Shown: piece after piece, positions 50,609 to 59,501 of the stretch
Layout of the letters: each line of letters starts with the position of its first letter
Position numbering within the stretch: the first letter of the stretch is position 1
Origin: Taibaiella sp041660405
Lineage (GTDB): Bacteria > Bacteroidota > Bacteroidia > Chitinophagales > Chitinophagaceae
Assembly: GCA_041660405.1 (NCBI GenBank)
Contig: JBAZWL010000014.1
Span: 1 to 64,000 of the forward strand
Reading direction: 5' to 3'
DNA: 64,000 nucleotides
Program-made: the position numbers and the translations under genes
Notes under the pieces: model-generated
Seen by the model: the letters and a program-made list of their open reading frames with translations, nothing else
What the model was told of the DNA's origin: nothing
The model's database searches: none

Positions 50609-53017
50609 ATGAAACAATTATTCCTTTCCGCAATCGCATTTACTGCTTTTGCAGCTTTCTCTGTCCCCCAAATGGCCCATGCCCAAACGGGCAATGTAGG
50701 TATTGGTACCACTGCGCCAGGTTCCAAACTAACCGTCAATGGTTCCTTTGCTGCGAACTATAACAATATCACCGCCACCACTTATACCATGCAGGCGAGT
50801 GATTATTACCTGGCATGGAATGGGTCAGCAGCAGGTACAGTTACCCTACCTACAGCACTTGCAATAGGTAGTGGTAATTTCGGAGGACGTATATACAACA
50901 TTAAAAATACCAGTACCACTAGTAGCCTTACGGTAGCAGCAGGTGGTACTGAGCTAATAGACAATCAAAGTGGCGCAGGCGTTGCAAACATCTCTCTTCC
51001 GCCCGGCTATTATGCAATGATTATAAACAAAGGCACAACCACAGGTACAACATGGGAAGTAGCGATCGTTGGTAACACTAACACCGTACCCTGTAGTGGT
51101 TTTGGCGCACGTGTATCCGGTGGCTCACAATCGATTGTCGGAGGTACAGATACTAAGCTTTTATTCCCTACCGAAGAATGGGATCAGGGTGGTGTATTTA
51201 CTCCTGCTATAAGCACTTTTACAGCGCCACAAGCCGGAAGATATATTTTAACCGGTTCTTACAAATCAGGAGCCGCATCAGCAGCAAATTCCCAGGACTT
51301 GATTTTATTTAAAAACAATGGAGTCCTTGCTTACGGAACAAGCATAGGAAGCAGTACCATTTCCAATGTAATTGGTGGCTCCGTTTCCTACATTGCAAAC
51401 CTTGCAGCAGGCGATGTGATTGATCTGAGAATATTTATTACAGCAGGCGCTACAACCAGCATTGACCAGGCTTCTTTCTCTGCTATCAAAACAGATTGTA
51501 GCGGCGGTACTGCCAGCGGTGGCAGCACTACCACCGGCGATTATGACTGGATGAAAGCCGGAAATGTATTCCCGGACAGCCCTGGCGATACTGCGCAAAA
51601 CATTTACCACATTGGCGGTAATGTGGGTATAGGAACCAATACACCAACAACTATTTTTCAGGCAAAAGGCGCTGCACCACAGGCAAACGTAACATTGTCT
51701 ACTGTACCTGTTGTCAGTCAGTTCCTCGGTCTTTGGGGTATGGGTGCTACCAACGGTACTGCCGATTATCAATCTGCAGGAATTAATGCTTATGCAGCTG
51801 AAAACTGGACAAGTAGTGCAAATGGTTCTATTTTGGCATTTACCAATACTCCCAACGGTTCTCAAGCTCGCACACAGCGTATGTTGATTGATCAGAATGG
51901 TAATACTGGTATTTTTCAGAATGGAAATGCAGGCATAAATCCACTAACACTTTTGCACCTGCGGTTGCAGTCTTCTGGTGGTAGCGGTGTCTTCAACACT
52001 AATACAGCCAATATGGCTCTGCGCCTGGAAAATCTTAACAATGGTCAGTCTGTGATTCAGCACTTTCTTACCAGAGATGTAGCTGGTGCAACTAAGGAGT
52101 TTTTGCAAGGTATCAACCCGACGTTTAATGGTGGTAATGGCGTTTTTTACATGGGTGTAAGTGGCAGCAATGCGCAGGTTATGCAAATGGACATGGTAAC
52201 CGGTAATGTATCCATTGGTTCAGGTCCTGGTTTTAGTAAGTTAAATGTGGGTGATAATCTTTCTGTTGGTGCAACTTATATCAGCACAGCAGCTCCTGCA
52301 GGCGGTGCGATCATAGAAGGCAATGTAGGTATTGGCACCACTACGCCCAATGCTGATGCTAACCTGGATCTTGGCGCTACTAATAAAGGTCTTTTGCTAA
52401 ATCGTGTAGCGCTTACTGCTGCAAACAATCCGGCTCCTTTAGCTGCGAACGTAGCAGGTATGGTGGTTTATAACACAGCCACTGCCGGAACGGCTCCTAA
52501 TAATGTAAGTCCTGGAATGTACTACAATGATGGCGTGCGTTGGGTACGCCAGCCCGCTGGTCCATTAGGCCTGTTTGTGAAGAGTGCAGGTACACAAGTA
52601 TGGTCTGCTGCCGCCACCATTACGGATTGGACGGCTACCACCAATGATTTTGGTAGCGCCTGGAATGGTAGCGTCTTTACCGTGCCTGCCGGAATGCAAG
52701 GTTGGTACACCATTAGTACAGGCTATCAAACCAGTGCTAATGGTGCGAGCGCCCGTACTCCCTTCGGACACGTACAAATAATGGTAAATGGTGTTGCTAT
52801 TGTTATTGGAACCGCATCTGTGCATGTGGAGGGCGGTACAGTAAACGGCGTAGCGCCTGGAGCAGGTAGCGCCGTAGCCTCGATGAACTATTATTTGAAT
52901 GCAGGCGACCTGGTAAGTATTACCGGAAACCATTTAACTTATAACATTCCAGCTAATACCTCTACAGCAATAAGCGCTGATCCATCGCATACGTATTTGT
53001 CTATTTTAAAGCAGTAA
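50609..53017 (+). CDS. Secreted surface protein with adhesin-head-like repeats and C1q-like domains
   Basis: 802 residues from ATG 50609 (MKQLFLSAIAFTAFAAFS... AHAQ), which gives a clean signal peptide; an upstream in-frame ATG at 50477 would bury it. GNVGIGTTAPGSKLTVNG-type repeats recur three or more times, as in trimeric-adhesin/tail-fibre-like proteins. Two beta-sandwich regions resemble C1q/TNF heads (STFTAPQAGRYILTGSYKSG and FTVPAGMQGWYTISTGYQTS). No C-terminal T9SS domain is seen. Likely a secreted or surface oligomer; partner unknown. Confidence 0.82.
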   Translation: MKQLFLSAIAFTAFAAFSVPQMAHAQTGNVGIGTTAPGSKLTVNGSFAANYNNITATTYTMQASDYYLAWNGSAAGTVTLPTALAIGSGNFGGRIYNIKNTSTTSSLTVAAGGTELIDNQSGAGVANISLPPGYYAMIINKGTTTGTTWEVAIVGNTNTVPCSGFGARVSGGSQSIVGGTDTKLLFPTEEWDQGGVFTPAISTFTAPQAGRYILTGSYKSGAASAANSQDLILFKNNGVLAYGTSIGSSTISNVIGGSVSYIANLAAGDVIDLRIFITAGATTSIDQASFSAIKTDCSGGTASGGSTTTGDYDWMKAGNVFPDSPGDTAQNIYHIGGNVGIGTNTPTTIFQAKGAAPQANVTLSTVPVVSQFLGLWGMGATNGTADYQSAGINAYAAENWTSSANGSILAFTNTPNGSQARTQRMLIDQNGNTGIFQNGNAGINPLTLLHLRLQSSGGSGVFNTNTANMALRLENLNNGQSVIQHFLTRDVAGATKEFLQGINPTFNGGNGVFYMGVSGSNAQVMQMDMVTGNVSIGSGPGFSKLNVGDNLSVGATYISTAAPAGGAIIEGNVGIGTTTPNADANLDLGATNKGLLLNRVALTAANNPAPLAANVAGMVVYNTATAGTAPNNVSPGMYYNDGVRWVRQPAGPLGLFVKSAGTQVWSAAATITDWTATTNDFGSAWNGSVFTVPAGMQGWYTISTGYQTSANGASARTPFGHVQIMVNGVAIVIGTASVHVEGGTVNGVAPGAGSAVASMNYYLNAGDLVSITGNHLTYNIPANTSTAISADPSHTYLSILKQ

Positions 53018-53118
53018 CAAAATAAATCACAAGACCTTCATCTTAAAGCAGAACATGAGCAATGCTTAGATGGTTAAATTTTGTCATTGCACATTTCATT
53101 TGATCTTAATTTTATTTT

Positions 53119-54648
53119 ATGAAAATCTCAAAATATATACTAACCGTGCTGTTACTATCAGCATGCTGGTTGCCGGCCCGCGCACAGTTCTATCTTGACG
53201 GGTTGAACAGCTACAACAATGGCGGGATTGTTAGCTATTATGACAACCCTGGTATAGTCACCTCATCCGGTGATTATACTGCTTTGGCTGCTGCACTCAC
53301 CGTGCATGGTGGCCTTACCTTACAGGTAGATGGGCTATACACTGCCAGCGGCAATGCTGTAGATTCCTTCACCGGCGATGGTTCCACAGCATGGCCACCG
53401 GTAGATGCTGTCAAAACCATTGCTGGATCTGTTGCACCAACATTTGATATTGCCAAATTCATGAATGGTGCAACCCAACAAGTAAACATTACCAACACCC
53501 AGGGCATCAATGTAGGCCAACGCATTGACTTTGCCAATGGCATTACCACAACTGTACGGAGCAACATCGAAGCCGGTGCCGTGCGGTTGCTGGATAATGC
53601 AACTTATACTAACACTGCTTTAGGTGATGCCCAGCATGTAAATGGTTATGTAAGCAAAACCGGTGATGATGCTTTTACCTATCCGGTAGGCTCTGGCACC
53701 GACCTGCGTACACTGGCTATCTCTGCCCCTGCAACTGCAACAGACCAATACAGCGTAGCCTGGATGGTGGGTGATCCTACAACCAACGGAGATCCGTCTG
53801 ATGCAGGTGCTATGCACTCCACAGCCGCTGTTACCAGCCCCATTGCTTCTGTAAGTATGGCCGGACAGTGGGATTGGATACCGGTATCCGGAACAGGCGC
53901 AGGACTCACTGTTACGGTTTCTATACCTGACCTTAGCGCAACAGGTGTGCTGGCTGCAGACCTCCGCCTGGTAGGCTGGAACGGTACCAGCTGGATAGAC
54001 CTGAGCGGAAGCAGCAATGCAACAGGCAATACAGAAGGTTCGAGCCTTAGCGGAACTATGCAGGCTGGCATTACGGCCATCGGCATAGGAAGTACCTCTG
54101 TAGTCCTGCCTATTGTATTTAATGATTTTAGTGTTGTTCAAAGGGGGTGTACTGCGGTATTAAACTGGAGCACAGCCATGGAAAGGAACAACGATTACTT
54201 CCAGGTAGAAAGAAGCGCTGATGGAAGAAACTTTAAAGTGATTGGCAGCAAAGATGCTAAAGGTAATAGTGATGTATTGCAGCACTATACTTATACCGAC
54301 AATGCTCCATTGCCCGGAACAAACTTCTACCGTATAGCCCAGGTAGATCTTGATGGAAAGCGCAGCACCACAGGGGTAGAAGATGCTTACTTCTCTTGCG
54401 GCAATGCCGGTATAAAAGTATATCCAACCTTAACCAAAGGAACGGTATATGTAAGCCTGCCTGAAGGTTATGAGCAAGCCAAGTTGTCTGTGTTTAATAT
54501 TTTAAGCCAGCAGCTAAACTTATCTGCTACTGACAATGGACAGCGCTTGCGTACTATTCAACTGAACGGACTGTCAGCAGGTACTTATTTCTTGAAAGTT
54601 ATTCGTGGCAACACAGTTGAATCTTTCAAAATTGTTTATAAGCCGTAA
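53119..54648 (+). CDS. Secreted T9SS cargo protein with type A sorting domain
   Basis: 509 residues. A signal peptide (MKISKYILTVLLLSACWLPA, then RAQ) is followed by a beta-rich body. FSVVQRGCTAVLNWSTAMERNNDYF...VERSADGRNF is a common module before T9SS tails. The type A sorting domain spans ~430-509 (VYPTLTKGTVYVSLPEG, LNGLSAGTYFLKVIRG, ending FKIVYKP). Export by type IX secretion is well supported; activity unknown. It follows the adhesin-like gene by 101 bases on the same strand, so the two may be co-transcribed. Confidence 0.92.
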   Translation: MKISKYILTVLLLSACWLPARAQFYLDGLNSYNNGGIVSYYDNPGIVTSSGDYTALAAALTVHGGLTLQVDGLYTASGNAVDSFTGDGSTAWPPVDAVKTIAGSVAPTFDIAKFMNGATQQVNITNTQGINVGQRIDFANGITTTVRSNIEAGAVRLLDNATYTNTALGDAQHVNGYVSKTGDDAFTYPVGSGTDLRTLAISAPATATDQYSVAWMVGDPTTNGDPSDAGAMHSTAAVTSPIASVSMAGQWDWIPVSGTGAGLTVTVSIPDLSATGVLAADLRLVGWNGTSWIDLSGSSNATGNTEGSSLSGTMQAGITAIGIGSTSVVLPIVFNDFSVVQRGCTAVLNWSTAMERNNDYFQVERSADGRNFKVIGSKDAKGNSDVLQHYTYTDNAPLPGTNFYRIAQVDLDGKRSTTGVEDAYFSCGNAGIKVYPTLTKGTVYVSLPEGYEQAKLSVFNILSQQLNLSATDNGQRLRTIQLNGLSAGTYFLKVIRGNTVESFKIVYKP

Positions 54649-54680
54649 GAACATAACGGTTGATTGATCTTTTAATGTAA

Positions 54681-54710
54681 AAATAAGGTGCTATCAATAG
54701 CATCTTATTT
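54681..54710. terminator. Bidirectional terminator
   Basis: AAATAAGGTGCTAT / ATAGCATCTTATTT, near-perfect 14-bp stem with one G-T mismatch position and loop CA, between convergent genes, followed by TTGTTTTTG. Confidence 0.8.
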
Positions 54711-54735
54711 TTGTTTTTGAAACCATGGAGTTTTC

Positions 54736-55464
54736 TTATGCCTTCTCCATTAAATCACAAAACCAAAATCCGATATTGCTTTTTGTTGATTGACCGGAGG
54801 TACTATCGTTCGATTGAGGTAACTTATATTCCCGGTATACTTTTTCGCCAATTTCAAAATCAATTGGCTTTTCGAAGATCGGACCATCAAAACAAAAGGT
54901 ATGAAATTCTCCATGCTCACCGCAGGGATCTACACCATGTGGTAAGTCTTTAATAAATTGCTCATCGATGATTCTGCCGGCAAAGGAGGGGTCAAGCAAG
55001 TCTGCATTAATGCAAACCAATATAGCCTTAAAACCAAGCTCAATAAATTCGGTTAAAAGTTGTTTCGTGTCTTTTTTCCAAAGGGGAAATACCGTCTTTA
55101 TATTTAGTGTAGCTAATTGTTGTTCTCTATATTTTTTCAGGTCTTCCAGAAAGATATCGCCAAAGGCAGCGCAATCAAAACCTTGCTGTTGTAAGCCTGA
55201 AACCGTTTGTCTCATCAGGATTTCATATTCTTCCATGGATGGCTCCTCTGGTAATTCAATAGTGCTATAAGGTATATGGAGTGCATTTACCTGCTGCTGT
55301 AATAATGACCTTTTCAACCCATGCATACTTACCCGGTCGTGATGTTTATTTACAGAAGTAAGTAAATGCGCTACGTTATAACTTTTATCCTGCAACAAGT
55401 AATGTAATGCCAGGGCAGAATCTTTCCCGGTACTCCAGTTAAAATATGTTTTCAATTGATGCAT
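54736..55464 (-). CDS. Dph6-related ATP-pyrophosphatase (diphthine-ammonia ligase-like)
   Basis: 242 residues. The N-terminal STGKDSALALHYLL carries the SxGKDS pyrophosphatase P-loop. The C-terminal GVDPCGEHGEFHTFCFDGPIF is the family signature of ATP_bind_4/DUF71 proteins. In eukaryotes the family makes diphthamide, but bacteria lack that pathway, so the bacterial substrate is unknown. Promoter box at 55497-55504. Confidence 0.93.
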   Translation of the reverse strand: MHQLKTYFNWSTGKDSALALHYLLQDKSYNVAHLLTSVNKHHDRVSMHGLKRSLLQQQVNALHIPYSTIELPEEPSMEEYEILMRQTVSGLQQQGFDCAAFGDIFLEDLKKYREQQLATLNIKTVFPLWKKDTKQLLTEFIELGFKAILVCINADLLDPSFAGRIIDEQFIKDLPHGVDPCGEHGEFHTFCFDGPIFEKPIDFEIGEKVYREYKLPQSNDSTSGQSTKSNIGFWFCDLMEKA

Positions 55465-55496
55465 GTCTTGCCGCTGTTTGTTTCGTATATCGGATT

Positions 55497-55504
55497 CAAA
55501 AGTA
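55497..55504 (-). promoter_or_regulatory. -7 box TACTTTTG of the Dph6-like gene
   Basis: TAnnTTTG match on the minus strand, giving a leader of ~25 bases. Confidence 0.5.
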
Positions 55505-55614
55505 ACGAATCTGACCGGCGATCGTACTCCTTACGGATCATAACTTAGGCAATACGAGGAGACATTTGAATTACAGCTTTAGTCATTTGTATTTACCGGC
55601 CAATTTATTATTGG

Positions 55615-56271
55615 TTATTCCCCGCTCCATTTTTCCCGACGGGCCAACTCGGCTTCACTTACTTTATCTGGCACAAAGGAACCACATTCCACCTCGCCAT
55701 TCGAAACATAGCCCGCGTAAATCACACCTTTGGGCGACACCTCCGAATTCGTCATTTTCCATTGCTGCGGTTGTGTACCTTCTTCGAATAGCTTTTTCCC
55801 ACTTCCAAGCGTGAGGGGGTATGTCCAGGTATGCAATACATCTATGAGGTGATTGGACAATAAGGTTTGTACCAAACGGCTGCTGCCCCACACCATCAGG
55901 TCAGGGCCGTCTTGCTCTTTTAATTTTTTCAACTCGTTGACCACATCCTTGTTGATCAGAATTGAATTTTTCCACGACATATCAATGGGTGTTGTAGCCA
56001 CCACATATTTATTGATACGATTGAAGATTTCGCCGATCGCGTCATTTTGATAGGGCCAATGCGCCGCAAATATTTCATACGTGCGACGGCCAAGTAACAG
56101 GTCAAAAGTTGTTGACATGATTTTTTCCGGGCCATTATTCATCTGTTCGTCCCAGTAAGGGATTTGCCAGCCGCCCCATTTAAATCCATTCGAAGGGTCT
56201 TCTTCGGGTCCACCTGGTGCTTGCAATACGCCGTCCATTGTCAAGAAAGTGGGAACAATAATTTTTCGCAT
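55615..56271 (-). CDS. Dihydrofolate reductase-family (RibD C-terminal-like) protein
   Basis: 218 residues. MRKIIVPTFLTMDGVLQAPGGPEEDPSNGFKWGGW is the N-terminus of YyaP/YwjB-type RibD-C proteins. LLLGRRTYEIFAAHWP, VMVWGSSRLVQTLLSNHLID-like and PLTLGSGKKLF complete the pattern of the NADPH-binding fold. True DHFR or riboflavin activity is doubtful; the substrate is unknown. Promoter at 56295-56302. Confidence 0.93.
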   Translation of the reverse strand: MRKIIVPTFLTMDGVLQAPGGPEEDPSNGFKWGGWQIPYWDEQMNNGPEKIMSTTFDLLLGRRTYEIFAAHWPYQNDAIGEIFNRINKYVVATTPIDMSWKNSILINKDVVNELKKLKEQDGPDLMVWGSSRLVQTLLSNHLIDVLHTWTYPLTLGSGKKLFEEGTQPQQWKMTNSEVSPKGVIYAGYVSNGEVECGSFVPDKVSEAELARREKWSGE

Positions 56272-56294
56272 AGCATTTTATTTTGTTGATGATA

Positions 56295-56302
56295 CAAAGT
56301 TA
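56295..56302 (-). promoter_or_regulatory. -7 box TAACTTTG of the DHFR-like gene
   Basis: TAnnTTTG on the minus strand, 23 bases before the ATG at 56271; TTTG occurs upstream but at a short spacing. Confidence 0.5.
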
Positions 56303-56410
56303 AAACACCAGGTTAACTCAAACAGGGTGTGTTTGTGTCAATTGTAAAGGCGTATTGCGGCAGTAATAATGTGCTGTTTTAGGTCTGTTGTAGTTGTCCG
56401 ATTTAGAAAT

Positions 56411-56860
56411 TCAAGTAGTTAAACTTATCAATACAGCTTGCATTCGCATCTGATTTTTGATGTCCGCGTCCTGCGATTTTGATTGCTCACTCATCAGGAT
56501 AGTTGCTCTGTGATGAGGGGAGCATCCCTTTTGAAAAATTGCCTGTCAGAAACAGCCACCTGACGCTGGATAAGTAGAAAGAATACGATCAAACCTATTG
56601 AACTTACCGTGATCAGAACCATATTCAGCTTTCTACTAGGGTACATCTTACCCATCAAGCCAGCTCGATGATCATCATTGGCATGGTCATCAAGGCTGCA
56701 TATAAAACTGATTAATGTTGGGATATACATTATGGATATTGTTGACCATTGAGTACATCAGAATGTACATGGCAATAAAAGAAAGCACGGTCATAAACAG
56801 TAGTTTCATATAATGGCCTTTATATTCTATTTGTGGCCCTGCATGTGTTTTATCTTCCAT
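56411..56860 (-). pseudogene. DUF305-type membrane protein gene, broken by several frameshifts
   Basis: Fragments in three frames line up as one gene: MEDKTHAG...GHYMKLLFMTVLSFIAMYIL, NVYPNINQFYM, then MTMPMMIIEL, then MGKMYPSRKLNMVLITVSSI, QRQVAVSDRQFFK, then GMLP-HHRATILMSEQ. This is the order of the DUF305-like proteins common in Bacteroidota copper clusters. Missing bases are inferred after ATG near 56709 and in GGCTTGATGG near 56672, and extra bases near 56524 (A) and 56513 (T). It is the last gene of the copper operon, 87 bases past the ATPase stop. Sequencing error is possible, but neighbours are intact. Confidence 0.7.
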
Positions 56861-56947
56861 GATTACAGTTTTAAGAAGCCTTTTCAGATCCGCTGTCAAG
56901 CAATTTTCAGTTTTACCATTACCCATTTGATTTTATATACTTGTAGG

Positions 56948-59491
56948 TTAATCTATTTTAGCATTTCTAAGCCGCAAAGAATTCAGGATGACCGATACCG
57001 AACTGAAACTCATGGCAAGGGCAGCAATCATTGGGGATAATAAAACCCCAAACGTTGGATATAAAATCCCCGCTGCAACCGGTATTCCAAGAACGTTATA
57101 ACCAAGGGCAAAGAACAAATTCCCTTTAATGTTGCCCATTACTTTATGGCTGAGCAACCGGGCTTTGGCAATGCCGCCCAAATCTCCTTTAACCAGTGTA
57201 ATAGCAGCACTTTCAATGGCAACATCTGTTCCTGTACCCATTGCAATGCCAATATCAGCCTGCGACAGAGCGGGGGCATCGTTAATGCCGTCACCTGCCA
57301 TAGCAACTTTTTTGCCATCTGCCTGTAATCTTTTAATCTCAGTCAATTTATCTTCTGGCAGCATCTGAGCTTTAAAACTGTCCAGGCTCAGCGTTTCGCT
57401 CACTGCCCGGGCCGTATCTTCATTGTCGCCTGTGAACATGATCACCTGCAATCCCTCTTGCTGAAGCTTCTCAATGGCTACTTTACTGGATGCTTTGATC
57501 TTATCGGAAATGACGATATAACCTATTGCCATTTTGCCAATGGCGAGATAAGAAACAGTTTTACCTTGTTTTTGTGCAACGGTTACCTGCAGCTCGAGTT
57601 CTGGTAAGATTTCAGCATTGACCTGTTCCATTAACTTGCGGTTACCCAAGGCCAAACGGTCACCATTAAGTGCTCCGGTAACACCCTTTCCTGTTATAGC
57701 TTCAAAATCTGAAATGGGTAATACTTTTACTTTTTTTTCTTCCCCATATTGTAGAGTAGCTTGTGCCAGCGGATGTTCACTGCTGCTGTTCAGGGCAACT
57801 ATTTTTTGCAGCATATCCTCTTCAGTAAAATCCGCGCTCAGGCCAACTACTTTTTCAACCGAAGGCTTTCCTTCCGTCACTGTCCCGGTTTTATCAATCA
57901 CCAATATATCAATAGCATTCATTTTTTCCAGCGATTCTGCATTCTTGATCAACACGCCTGACCGCGCACCTTTCCCGACACCGACCATGACCGACATAGG
58001 AGTTGCCAAGCCAAGCGCGCAGGGGCAGGCAATGATCAGCACCGCGATAGCATTTACAAAGGCGTACACATAGGAAGGCTCAGGGCCATAAATTGCCCAT
58101 ACGGCAAACGTGGCTATAGCGACCAATACCACAACAGGTACAAAGTATCCGGAGATCTTATCTGCCATTTTCTGGATAGGCGCTTTTGAACGGCTGGCAG
58201 TATTTACCATTTCAATAATCTGGGAAAGTAAGGTTTCTGACCCTACCTTTTCAGCCAGCATCACAAAGGTTTTATTGCCATTGATCGTGCCCGAACTCAC
58301 TTTTTCACCTGGTCCTTTTTCCGCCGGAACGGGTTCACCGGATATCATGGATTCATCAATGATTGCTTCACCCGTTTTAATGCTGCCATCTACCGGTATT
58401 TTCTCACCCGGCTTTACGCGCAGCAGATCGCCTTTTTGTATTTCATCGATGGCAACCTGTATTTCCCTGCCCTCTACAATTTTCGTGGCATTGTTAGGCG
58501 CCAGTTTCAATAGTTCTTTTATCGCACTGTTGGTCTTTCCATGTGCCCTGGCTTCCAGTAGCTGACCAAGTAAGACCAGTGTAAGGATGACCGTTGCCGC
58601 CTCGAAATAAACATATACTGTGCCATGATGTGTTTTAAACTGATCGGGGAAAATACCAGGAAAAAATAGTGCAACCAAACTAAACAGCCAGGCAACACCC
58701 GCACCGATACCGATAAGGGTAAACATATTCAGCTTCCATGTGATGACAGACCGCCACGCGCGTTCAAAGAACATCCATGTGGCGTAAAAGACAACAGGCA
58801 AAGAAAGCGCCAACTGCAACCAGTTCCAATACTGAAGGTCCATAAGCTTAAACAAAGGGTTACCTGGTAACATCTCCGACATGGCGATCAGGAAAATGGG
58901 AAGGGTGAATATGGCTGCAACCTTAAATTTGAACAGTAGCTTGTTATAAGTTCCATCCCCTTCATCTTCGTTTGTTGCCATAGGAACTAAGTCCATCCCG
59001 CATATCGGGCAGGAACCCGGCTGGTCCCGGATAATCTCGGGGTGCATTGGACAGGTGTACTTGCTTGCTTTTTTTGCCGTAGGCTGCTTTATCAGATCCA
59101 TGCCGCATACCGGACAGGTACCTGGCCGGTCATAGGTTTTATCACCTTCACAATGCATCGGACAGTAATAAACATCGCCGCTGCCTTCATCATGATGTTT
59201 TACAGCATGATCATGACCCATAGTTTTGTCAGGTGCATGATCAGCATGTTCATGACTATCAATTTCTTCTGCATGATCTTGATACGGCTGCATTTCAATA
59301 GTATAATTCCCAGCCCTCGATAAGGCTTCCTGCATTTTTTCGGTCGACTCATGCTCATCCATCGTGATAACCGCTTCAGGCGGATCAAGGGTTACGATTG
59401 CCGAAATACCTGCTATCGCATTTAATGCCTGTTCAACCTTGTTCCGGCAGCCATCACAACTCATGCCGGATATGTGATATGTATGCTTCAT
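56948..59491 (-). CDS. Copper-translocating P1B-type ATPase with HMA and two heavy-metal-binding domains
   Basis: 847 residues. HMA domain with GMSCDGC (8-14), a His-rich linker, then two short metal-binding domains of the YxCPMHxE...CPxCGMDL type (~107-133 and ~144-170). The P-type core shows the CPC motif IIACPCALGLATP, the phosphorylation site DKTGTVTEG and GDGINDAPALSQADIGIAMG. It pumps Cu(I), or silver, from the cytoplasm across the inner membrane. It starts 10 bases after the multicopper oxidase stop codon, in the same operon. Confidence 0.95.
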   Translation of the reverse strand: MKHTYHISGMSCDGCRNKVEQALNAIAGISAIVTLDPPEAVITMDEHESTEKMQEALSRAGNYTIEMQPYQDHAEEIDSHEHADHAPDKTMGHDHAVKHHDEGSGDVYYCPMHCEGDKTYDRPGTCPVCGMDLIKQPTAKKASKYTCPMHPEIIRDQPGSCPICGMDLVPMATNEDEGDGTYNKLLFKFKVAAIFTLPIFLIAMSEMLPGNPLFKLMDLQYWNWLQLALSLPVVFYATWMFFERAWRSVITWKLNMFTLIGIGAGVAWLFSLVALFFPGIFPDQFKTHHGTVYVYFEAATVILTLVLLGQLLEARAHGKTNSAIKELLKLAPNNATKIVEGREIQVAIDEIQKGDLLRVKPGEKIPVDGSIKTGEAIIDESMISGEPVPAEKGPGEKVSSGTINGNKTFVMLAEKVGSETLLSQIIEMVNTASRSKAPIQKMADKISGYFVPVVVLVAIATFAVWAIYGPEPSYVYAFVNAIAVLIIACPCALGLATPMSVMVGVGKGARSGVLIKNAESLEKMNAIDILVIDKTGTVTEGKPSVEKVVGLSADFTEEDMLQKIVALNSSSEHPLAQATLQYGEEKKVKVLPISDFEAITGKGVTGALNGDRLALGNRKLMEQVNAEILPELELQVTVAQKQGKTVSYLAIGKMAIGYIVISDKIKASSKVAIEKLQQEGLQVIMFTGDNEDTARAVSETLSLDSFKAQMLPEDKLTEIKRLQADGKKVAMAGDGINDAPALSQADIGIAMGTGTDVAIESAAITLVKGDLGGIAKARLLSHKVMGNIKGNLFFALGYNVLGIPVAAGILYPTFGVLLSPMIAALAMSFSSVSVILNSLRLRNAKID

Positions 59492-59501
59492 AATGCTATG
59501 A

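Noticed and set aside
56494..56926. Two overlapping short membrane-protein genes
   Set aside because: The two frames continue each other in the order of one DUF305-like protein, so they are read as one broken gene.
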